Below are positions 1 to 5,021 of a stretch of 5,021 nt of DNA, one piece after another. The position numbers and the translations under genes were made by a program. This DNA is from Pseudomonadota bacterium (lineage in GTDB: Bacteria > Desulfobacterota > BSN033 > WVXP01 > G020346125). A model generated the notes under the pieces. The model was not told the DNA's origin. It worked only from the letters and a program-made list of their open reading frames with translations, and ran no database searches. The stretch lies in NCBI GenBank assembly GCA_030672465.1, contig DAOVGJ010000013.1:1-5021 (forward strand), in the 5' to 3' direction. Within the stretch, counting starts at the first letter, position 1. Every line of letters starts with the position of its first letter.

Positions 1-110
1 AAAAGCTCTGAGTGCGAAATTATTCAGTGTTGCAGTGCTGCAGTCATGCGGTTAGGGCGCTGTATATTCTATAGATAGCATCTTACATAGTTGTGCATGA
101 TTCAAACGAG

Positions 111-240
111 GATTAAATCCTAAATTCGAAGCACTAAATACTAAACAATATCTAAATCCAAAACGTTTTGGCAATTTGGTCATTAGTGCTTTGTATTTGT
201 TTAGGGTTTAGAAATTAGTATTTGGAATTTGTTTGTAATA
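111..240. repeat. AT-rich imperfect inverted repeat (palindromic intergenic element)
   Basis: The centre is a perfect 14-bp palindrome, CCAAAACGTTTTGG (158-171). Further arms are complementary around it: CTAAACAA (141-148) with TTGTTTAG (197-204), AAATACTAA (136-144) with TTAGTATTT (215-223), AAATTC (122-127) with GAATTT (225-230), and an alternative pairing of AAGCACTAA (129-137) with TTAGTGCTT (183-191). The arms are built from variations of CTAAAT/CTAAAC and, on the right, ATTTGTTTAG. From memory, similar AT-rich palindromic elements occur between genes in deltaproteobacterial and other environmental genomes. I cannot name a family, and only one copy is in the window. Possible roles are a miniature repeat element or a transcribed hairpin. 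Boundaries are approximate. Confidence 0.65.
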
Positions 241-271
241 TCTTCCATACGCAAATATTTGTGTCTTCATA

Positions 272-277
272 TATAAT
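272..277 (+). promoter_or_regulatory. Possible sigma-70 -10 box (TATAAT)
   Basis: An exact TATAAT lies about 107 bases before the first start codon of the operon, in the AT-rich leader. No good -35 hexamer sits 16-18 bases upstream (the sequence there is around ACGCAA), and no extended TG motif precedes it. In such AT-rich DNA a chance match is quite possible. It is listed because it is the best promoter candidate before the gene cluster. Confidence 0.3.
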
Positions 278-337
278 GATTTATGGGAAGAAATAGTGCC
301 GGGGCGGTCTTTGCAGTGAAGCGAACTTGAGGATGGT

Positions 338-375
338 CGAAAAAATATTTTGAGCAGCAAAGAGCGATTTTTTCG
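338..375 (+). promoter_or_regulatory. Small inverted repeat just before the first start codon
   Basis: CGAAAAAAT (338-346) and ATTTTTTCG (367-375) are perfect 9-base complements separated by 20 bases. In the transcript they could form an AU-rich hairpin ending 8 bases before the ATG at 384, covering the only purine-rich bases (GGA, 375-377) near that start. The stem is weak, with just two G-C pairs, and the loop is large, so a regulatory role is only a suggestion. Confidence 0.25.
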
Positions 376-383
376 GAAACCTC

Positions 384-1376
384 ATGAAAGTTATCTTCTT
401 AACGCATCAGCGCCCCCAGGGTTATCGAATTCAGCACTATTTTCCCTCCTTAAGGCATCAGGGGGTGGAGGTCGATCTGAGGGTAATCCCTCGGGGGAGG
501 ATGAGTCGCTCCCGACTCTTCGGCGAACTTCCGGCATATGATGTCGTTTATATCCAGAGGAGGCTGTTGGCTTCCCTCGATCTGTTCTTCCTCCGAAAGG
601 CCTCAAAGAGGCTGGTTTACGATTTTGACGACGCGGTGATGTACCGCTCATCGAGGCATTCGAACCAGTTCTCCCTCTCGAGGAGATGGGCCTTTAGGCG
701 GATGGTGAGGATCAGTGACGCCGTTATTGCGGGAAATCAATTCCTCAAGGGGGAGGCGTTGAAGTATGTGGGAGAGGGGAAGGTTACCGTGGTCCCGACC
801 GCCGTGGATATGGAAAGGTATCCACCAAAGGAGTATGGGAAGCCTCGGGATTCGATCACCTTGGGCTGGATTGGCAGCGGGTCCACCCTTTGGTATCTTC
901 GAAACCTGATTCCAGTGTTGGAGACCCTTTGCCGCAGGTACCCTCAGCTCAAACTCAAGGTCGTATCCGATGAGTTTTTCGATTTCTCCCCGGTTCCACT
1001 TGTGAAGAAGAAATGGGCTTTGGAGGATGAGGTTTCGGATCTCCAAAGCTTCGATATCGGTTTGATGCCCTTAACCGAAGATGTTTGGTCCCAGGGAAAA
1101 TGTGGATTGAAGGCGGTGCAATATTCGGCGGCGGGAATTCCCATCGTCTGCTCCCCCATAGGAATCAATCGGGACATCGTGGAGGATGGGTTGAATGGAT
1201 ATTGGGCCTCCACGGATGCCCAGTGGGTGGAGAGGATTTCCCGATTGGTCGAGGACCCTCCATTGAGGGTCCAGATGGGGATGGAGGGACGGAAGCGGGT
1301 GGAAAGGTCCTTTTCGGTGGATGTCACCTCGAAGAAGGTCTACGATCTCTTTCTTAGGCTCTGCACGGGGGGATGA
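384..1376 (+). CDS. Glycosyltransferase, GT4-like (GT-B fold)
   Basis: A 330-residue protein expected to transfer a sugar from a nucleotide-sugar donor to a glycan acceptor at the cytoplasmic face of the membrane. Visible marks: an N-terminal start typical of GT-B enzymes (MKVIFLTHQRPQGYR), the YDFDDAV motif at 79-85 found in a recognisable GT4 subgroup, the GWIGSGST loop at 161-168 opening the C-terminal donor domain, FDIGLMPL at 223-230, and the donor-site segment GKCGLKAVQYSAAGIP at 238-253. In that segment the usual E-x7-E pair of GT4 enzymes is not conserved, as I recall for other members with KCGLK. No signal peptide or membrane segment is seen. ATG 384 is the only sensible start, because an in-frame stop lies at 351-353 with no other start between. 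The ribosome site is weak (GGA at 375-377). Sugar specificity cannot be told. First gene of the operon; its stop lies one base before the next gene's likely TTG start. Confidence 0.9.
   Translation: MKVIFLTHQRPQGYRIQHYFPSLRHQGVEVDLRVIPRGRMSRSRLFGELPAYDVVYIQRRLLASLDLFFLRKASKRLVYDFDDAVMYRSSRHSNQFSLSRRWAFRRMVRISDAVIAGNQFLKGEALKYVGEGKVTVVPTAVDMERYPPKEYGKPRDSITLGWIGSGSTLWYLRNLIPVLETLCRRYPQLKLKVVSDEFFDFSPVPLVKKKWALEDEVSDLQSFDIGLMPLTEDVWSQGKCGLKAVQYSAAGIPIVCSPIGINRDIVEDGLNGYWASTDAQWVERISRLVEDPPLRVQMGMEGRKRVERSFSVDVTSKKVYDLFLRLCTGG
1367..1373 (+). promoter_or_regulatory. Ribosome binding site supporting a TTG start at 1378
   Basis: The G-run GGGGGGA ends four bases before TTG 1378, which lies one base after the preceding gene's stop. 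This favours TTG 1378 over the in-frame ATG at 1321, which would overlap the glycosyltransferase gene by 56 bases and add an arginine- and serine-rich stretch unlike a methyltransferase N-terminus. Confidence 0.4.
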
Positions 1377-1377
1377 A

Positions 1378-1998
1378 TTGAGAGAAGCGGTCGTCAATTA
1401 TGTGAAATGGGTCATCGGACGCTATCCCTTGGAAGATCCGATACTGGATACCTGCGCGGGTTGGGAACCCAACTTATACGAGCCCCTCTTTTCCGGATAC
1501 GAATATGTCAAACAGGACATGCAGAACTATGATCCGCCCTGTATCGATATTATCTGTGACGTGTGTGATATGAAATCCATCCCTAATGCCAGCATTGGCG
1601 TGGTGCTGAATATGGAGTCCCTGGAGCATATCGCATATCCACAAAAGGCCATCGATGAGATTTATCGGGTTCTGAAGCCCGATGGATTCCTCATCCTGAC
1701 CACGGTGATGCACTTCAAAATTCACCGAACGCCGAAGGATTACTGGAGGTTTGCCCCCGATGGTTTGGAATTGCTGCTGAGGCGGTTCAAAATAGTGGAT
1801 TGCACCCTTGAGGGAGGGTTCAAAAGGCCCAAGGGAATATGGGTGACCGCCCAAAAGGTTCTGGAAGGGGAGGGGTTGGGGAAGCTCCCCGAAATTCGGG
1901 CCGTAAAAAGCGATGATTGGCTACCGAATAAGCTTAAGCGTCGTATGTTCAGGGGTTTGGAGAGGATAAGGGAAAATATCCTTTCGCTCAGGGGCTGA
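1378..1998 (+). CDS. SAM-dependent methyltransferase, class I (Methyltransf_11-like)
   Basis: Numbered from TTG 1378, this is a 206-residue protein with a class I methyltransferase layout. Residues 22-29 (ILDTCAGW) are at the SAM-binding motif I position, YEYVKQDM at 41-48 gives the acidic residue after the second strand, and CDVCDMKSIPNASIGVVLNM (60-79) plus ESLEHIAYPQKAIDEIYRVL (80-99) match the usual motif IV and the LEH...A..E..RVLKP(G) signature. HRTPKDYWRFAPDGL at 116-130 is typical of methyltransferases in sugar and polysaccharide loci. Motif I is odd: the usual G-x-G-x-G is reduced to a single glycine (CAGWEP). The position between a glycosyltransferase and a sugar kinase suggests O-methylation of a glycan, but the substrate is unknown. 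An ATG at 1321 would extend the protein by 19 residues; I prefer TTG on spacing and protein character. The family call is firm, the start is not. Confidence 0.82.
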   Translation: MREAVVNYVKWVIGRYPLEDPILDTCAGWEPNLYEPLFSGYEYVKQDMQNYDPPCIDIICDVCDMKSIPNASIGVVLNMESLEHIAYPQKAIDEIYRVLKPDGFLILTTVMHFKIHRTPKDYWRFAPDGLELLLRRFKIVDCTLEGGFKRPKGIWVTAQKVLEGEGLGKLPEIRAVKSDDWLPNKLKRRMFRGLERIRENILSLRG

Positions 1999-2010
1999 GG
2001 CCGAGAAGTA

Positions 2011-3708
2011 GTGAATAGAAAGCAAATGCCATTGGTTCGCCTATCAATAAAGGGATACCGGGGATTGGTGCGGGAAGACCTCAGGGATATGTTCACCGAT
2101 GATTTCCTCGGGAATATCGAGGCCGCCGTTGTGAGGAAAGGGGGTCAGACCATAAAGGACTCCCGGGTAAGGTGGGCGGCCATTTTCTCCGGCCCAGATG
2201 GTCTAGCCCTTTTCGTCAAGAAATTCAAGGTGAAGGATTGGAAGGAACGGTTCAAATACCTCATTTGGCCCTCGAAGGCAAAGAAGGAGTGGGAATTCTC
2301 CTTGGCCTTTCGGACAAAAGGGGTGTGGGTTCCCGGCCCCATTGGCCTGATGGAGCGGAGGCGATGGGGGTTCTTGGAGGAAAGCCTCTATGTTTCCGAG
2401 GCAATCGAGGGCGCCCAGCCATTAATGGATTTTTTTAAGGAACGGTTTGGTGAGGGGGATTTGAAGGGGGAGGGGGAGAAGAGGAGAATAGTCCGTCTGT
2501 TAGGGGATACCGTGAGGCGCATCCATGAGGGTGGACTCTTTCACGCCGACCTGCACACGGGCAATTTCTTGATACGGAAAAGCGGAGAAGGAGCCTTGTA
2601 CCTCATCGACTTGCATCGGGCCCGGATGCGGAAAACCCTTTCCCAACGGCAACGTTTGTGGAATATCGCCCAACTCTTTTATTCCTTGAATTCATTGCTT
2701 GATCAAGAAGATAAGGGGATTTTCCTCGAAGCTTATGGCGGAAAGGAAATGGACCTCTCCATGTCTCAGACCCTTTTGATGAGGGTGGAGGGATTAGCCG
2801 ATCGGATAAAGAAGCGCCATCAAAGGAGCAGGGCGAAACGGTGCCTGAGGGAGAGCACCCTGTTTACCTCACATCGTTGGAATGGGTACAGGTTGTACCG
2901 AAGCCGGGATATTTACGTGGATACCCTCATGGAGATGATCAACACCCATCGGGAAATTGTGAAGAACTCCCCATCGCTCCTGCTCAAGAATTCCCCCAAG
3001 ACCGTTGTCTCGATGGTGGAAACACCCGGTGGATTGGGCTCCCGCACCTGTGTGAAACAGTATCGATACGTAACGGCATGGGGGAGAATAAAGGATTGCT
3101 TTCGATATTCAAAGGGGAAGATCTCCTGGATAGCAGCCAATGAACTTTTCAGGCGGGGGATATCCACTCTGAAACCCTTGGCCTACGTAGAAAAGACGCG
3201 TCTCGGACTCTTGGTGGAGAGCTTCTTCCTCATGGAGTCCCCGGCCGACTATCTCGAGATGGACCGTTATCTCATCAAATCATTCGGAAATGGGCCATCA
3301 GGGGATATGACCCTCAAAAAGAGGTCCTTCATACGCCAATTCGCCCAATGCATTGGTCGCCTCCATCGGTCCGATATATTCCACAGTGATCTGAAGACGT
3401 GTAACATCCTGGCCCGAGAGCGCCCGGGGGGTTGGGATTTCAGTTTCATCGATCTGGATGCAGTCCACCTTGAGACGGAGGTTAATTCCCGAAGGGCTCT
3501 GAGAAATCTGGTCCAGATCAACTGCTCCACACCGGGATTTTTGGGTTATGCCGACAGGATACGGTTTCTGACATGGTATCTCCAGATACATTCCATTCCG
3601 ATGCAAAAGCGGGATTTGATCAAGGCCATCCTGGAGGAGAGTCAGAAGCGGGGCGTGGTCTATGTCTCCCCTGAGGGGGACGTAACGGAAGAGGTATTTA
3701 CGAGATGA
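2011..3708 (+). CDS. Tandem two-domain lipopolysaccharide kinase-like protein (WaaP/InaA family)
   Basis: A 565-residue protein made of two protein-kinase-like folds of the type that phosphorylates sugars of the lipopolysaccharide core (WaaP, Kdo kinase). Domain 1 (about 30-280) has the likely ATP-binding lysine in LFVKKFK (K70), a helix-C glutamate in KKEWEF (E93), the catalytic loop HADLHTGN (H178, D180, N185) and the metal-binding Asp in LIDLHRAR (D200). Domain 2 (about 315-560) has VKQY (K349), WIAANELFRRG (E378), HSDLKTCN (H458, D460, N465) and FIDLDAV (D481). Both sets look intact. Single-domain WaaP proteins are about 260-270 residues, so this is two copies end to end. No signal peptide or membrane segment is evident; action at the inner face of the inner membrane is inferred. 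Start GTG 2011 has GAGG ten bases upstream; ATG 2026 is an alternative. The gene begins 12 bases after the methyltransferase gene and overlaps the next by ATGA. It could instead modify a non-core glycan. Confidence 0.85.
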   Translation: MNRKQMPLVRLSIKGYRGLVREDLRDMFTDDFLGNIEAAVVRKGGQTIKDSRVRWAAIFSGPDGLALFVKKFKVKDWKERFKYLIWPSKAKKEWEFSLAFRTKGVWVPGPIGLMERRRWGFLEESLYVSEAIEGAQPLMDFFKERFGEGDLKGEGEKRRIVRLLGDTVRRIHEGGLFHADLHTGNFLIRKSGEGALYLIDLHRARMRKTLSQRQRLWNIAQLFYSLNSLLDQEDKGIFLEAYGGKEMDLSMSQTLLMRVEGLADRIKKRHQRSRAKRCLRESTLFTSHRWNGYRLYRSRDIYVDTLMEMINTHREIVKNSPSLLLKNSPKTVVSMVETPGGLGSRTCVKQYRYVTAWGRIKDCFRYSKGKISWIAANELFRRGISTLKPLAYVEKTRLGLLVESFFLMESPADYLEMDRYLIKSFGNGPSGDMTLKKRSFIRQFAQCIGRLHRSDIFHSDLKTCNILARERPGGWDFSFIDLDAVHLETEVNSRRALRNLVQINCSTPGFLGYADRIRFLTWYLQIHSIPMQKRDLIKAILEESQKRGVVYVSPEGDVTEEVFTR

Positions 3709-4664
3709 ACGCGGAATTGCGGCCCGACCTTTCCGTTATCATCGTCAACTGGAACACCAAGGAGCTGCTCCTGAATTGCCTGGAGTCCTTTTATCGAACC
3801 GTAAAGGGGTTCACCTTCGAGATCTTTGTCGTGGATAACGGGTCCAATGATGGAAGCCCCGATTCGGTTAGGAGGAAATTTCCCGAAATCGAGCTCATCC
3901 AAAACCAAAGGAACCTCGGGTTTGCCAGGGCCAATAACGAAGCCCTCAGGAGAAGCAAGGGGAGATATGCCCTGTTGTTGAATACCGACGTCATCCTGAC
4001 CGATGGTGCCGTCGAAAAATTGGTGGAATTCATGGACCATAATCCCACCGTTGGCGTCGCCGGAGGACAGCTCATCAACGTGGATGGGTCCAAGCAAAAC
4101 TCCTTCGATAATTTCCCCTCCCTCACCGCGGAAGCGTTAAACAAGAGCCTCCTGAGAATGCTTTTCCCCCAAAGGTATCCCAGCAAACGAGTCAACTACA
4201 GCATCCCCATCGATGTGCATTCGGTCATCGGGGCATGTATGATCGTCCGGTCTCGGTCCATCCAGGAAGTGGGCCTGCTGGATGAGGACTACTTCTTCTT
4301 CCTGGAGGAGACGGATTGGTGTTACCGGATGAGGCGCCGGAGATGGCGGGTATGCCATGTGCCCCAAGCAGAGATCATTCATCTCCAGGGGAGAACGGCA
4401 AATCTGGTGAGGGACAAGGCCAAAATAGAATATTATCGATCCCTCTACCTCTTCTTTAAGAAACATAAGGGGGTAGTGAGGTCCCTGATGCTAAGGGGTT
4501 TCCTTTTTACGAGATTCTGCGTTGATTTTCTCCTGACGTTCCTCTCCTGTCTGTTCACGGCCTTTCGAAGGGAGAGGCTCAAGAGGAAGCTGGGCATCTA
4601 CGCCAGGCTCATCTATTGGCACATGAGGCTGTGCCCGGAGGGAATGGGGTTGGGGGAAGGGTAG
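3705..4664 (+). CDS. Glycosyltransferase family 2 (rhamnosyltransferase-like)
   Basis: A 319-residue GT-A enzyme. It opens with LSVIIVNWNTKELLLNCLES (9-28), then VVDNGSNDGS (42-51) for nucleotide binding, NLGFARANNEAL (70-81) and the metal/donor motif LLNTDV (91-96), in which NTD stands in for DxD. The acceptor-site acidic motif is in FLEETDWCYR (199-208), followed by HLQGRT at 226-231. This order is that of WbbL-like rhamnosyltransferases in polysaccharide loci, but the sugar is not proven. Residues about 263-287 are rich in hydrophobic and aromatic residues and are followed by a basic stretch (RRERLKRK, 288-295), suggesting association with the inner membrane. The ATG overlaps the kinase stop (ATGA, 3705-3708), which implies translational coupling; GGAAGAGG at 3687-3694 is a plausible ribosome site. 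The length is normal for the family. Confidence 0.92.
   Translation: MNAELRPDLSVIIVNWNTKELLLNCLESFYRTVKGFTFEIFVVDNGSNDGSPDSVRRKFPEIELIQNQRNLGFARANNEALRRSKGRYALLLNTDVILTDGAVEKLVEFMDHNPTVGVAGGQLINVDGSKQNSFDNFPSLTAEALNKSLLRMLFPQRYPSKRVNYSIPIDVHSVIGACMIVRSRSIQEVGLLDEDYFFFLEETDWCYRMRRRRWRVCHVPQAEIIHLQGRTANLVRDKAKIEYYRSLYLFFKKHKGVVRSLMLRGFLFTRFCVDFLLTFLSCLFTAFRRERLKRKLGIYARLIYWHMRLCPEGMGLGEG
4652..4661 (+). promoter_or_regulatory. Ribosome binding site for the last gene
   Basis: The purine run GGGGGAAGGG at the very end of the GT2 gene sits three bases before ATG 4665, which directly follows the TAG stop. It fixes the start of the partial methyltransferase gene. Confidence 0.55.
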
Positions 4665-5021
4665 ATGGGGGGCAGAGAGAAATCCCTCGGGCTTGTCCCG
4701 TTATCCAGAGATGAGATCTACGAGAAGATCGTCCAGATGCTCTCGGGGCAGCCGAAGGGAAGGCTATTGGACGTTCCCACGGGGACAGGGGTGCTGGCGG
4801 ATCGCTTGCAAAAGATGGGGTTTGATGTCTCCTGTTGCGATATCCAACCCTCCTTCTTTGCTGCCAAGGATTTAACGGTCCAATTCGGCGACATGAGCAA
4901 ACATCTTCCCTATGAGGCTGAATATTTCGACTACATCATCTGCCTCGATGGTCTCGAACACGTGGAGAACCCATTCAACGCCATCAAGGAATTTAGCCGG
5001 GTCATCAAGAAGGGGGGGAGG
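4665..5021 (+). CDS. SAM-dependent methyltransferase, class I, N-terminal part (runs off the window)
   Basis: An open frame of 119 codons starts at ATG 4665, directly after the GT2 stop, and continues past the right edge without a stop. It encodes the first half of a class I methyltransferase. RLLDVPTGTGVLADRLQKMG (33-52) is motif I, with proline in place of the first glycine, as in a common subgroup with an LD-x-P-x-G-x-G pattern. VSCCDIQPSFF (55-65) supplies the acidic residue that would bind the SAM ribose, FGDMSKHLPY (74-83) is the next strand region, and YIICLDGLEHVENPFNAIKE (90-109) followed by RVIKKGG (112-118) is the usual motif IV to V segment. It is a second methyltransferase, clearly different from the one at 1378-1998, and probably modifies the same glycan or its chain end. 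The substrate is unknown. Normal full length would be roughly 200-250 residues, so about half is missing. Confidence 0.85.
   Translation, partial: MGGREKSLGLVPLSRDEIYEKIVQMLSGQPKGRLLDVPTGTGVLADRLQKMGFDVSCCDIQPSFFAAKDLTVQFGDMSKHLPYEAEYFDYIICLDGLEHVENPFNAIKEFSRVIKKGGR

Larger units (their letters stand above)
1..383. other. AT-rich intergenic region with no convincing gene
   Basis: No reading frame here looks like a protein. All three + frames are closed by stop codons within the first 80 bases, and I saw no tRNA- or rRNA-like stretch. The composition is visibly AT-richer than the genes to the right. The region holds a near-duplicated 8-mer (TGTTGCAG then TGCTGCAG, about 29-44), a large imperfect inverted repeat (about 111-240), a TATAAT box (272-277) and a short inverted repeat (338-375) ahead of the first gene. 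It is probably the leader and promoter region of the operon that begins at 384. The end of an upstream gene just outside the window cannot be excluded. Confidence 0.7.

Noticed and set aside
29..44. Near-tandem 8-mers TGTTGCAG and TGCTGCAG
   Set aside because: Only two copies with a mismatch; too short to call a tandem repeat.
303..308. GGCGGT, matching the first six bases of the ops/JUMPstart element found ahead of some polysaccharide operons (GGCGGTAG...)
   Set aside because: The next bases (CTTTGC) do not continue the ops consensus, and a six-base match is expected by chance. No support for RfaH-type control.
333..353. Six-codon leader ORF (ATG GTC GAA AAA ATA TTT TGA) upstream of the first gene
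   Set aside because: The GAGG directly abuts the ATG with no spacer, the peptide has no attenuation-type codon run, and nothing else supports translation.
391..1397. Long open frames on the - strand opposite the first glycosyltransferase gene
   Set aside because: They show no recognisable domains and lie opposite a gene with clear glycosyltransferase motifs; they are shadows of the real frame.
2885..2899. Short hairpin GGTACA-GGT-TGTACC
   Set aside because: It lies inside the kinase coding region, has no T-run after it, and is short enough to be chance.
3660..4195. Open frames of 130-145 codons on the - strand opposite the GT2 gene
   Set aside because: No protein-like features, and the + strand frame has a full set of GT2 motifs.

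Overview
The window looks like part of a surface-glycan (lipopolysaccharide core, O-antigen or exopolysaccharide) assembly locus from a Gram-negative bacterium, probably uncultivated. Two things point to Gram-negative: lipopolysaccharide-kinase (WaaP/InaA-like) domains, and neighbouring glycosyltransferases of the type found in such loci. Arginine is often encoded by AGG and the genes are moderately GC-rich. Together with the AT-rich intergenic palindrome, this reminds me of Desulfobacterota (Deltaproteobacteria)-type genomes. That placement rests on memory and is low confidence.

Layout: bases 1-383 carry no convincing gene. They are clearly AT-richer than the rest and hold a large imperfect inverted repeat (about 111-240) centred on a perfect 14-bp palindrome. 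Downstream of it lie a possible -10 box and a small AU-rich hairpin just ahead of the first start codon. From 384 to the right edge there are five tightly packed genes, all on the + strand: a GT4-like glycosyltransferase (384-1376), a class I SAM-dependent methyltransferase (1378-1998), a double-domain WaaP-like kinase (2011-3708), a GT2 glycosyltransferase (3705-4664) and the N-terminal part of a second SAM-dependent methyltransferase (4665 to the window edge). Gaps are 12 nt or less and one junction is an ATGA overlap, so they are almost certainly one operon.

Read together, the two glycosyltransferases would add sugars to a growing lipid-linked or core oligosaccharide. The kinase could phosphorylate sugar hydroxyls at one or two positions, and the methyltransferases could methylate sugars or chain ends. 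Donors, acceptors and linkage cannot be read from the sequence. The most notable item is the kinase: two complete kinase-like domains in one polypeptide, each retaining the catalytic Asp, the Asn and the metal-binding Asp.
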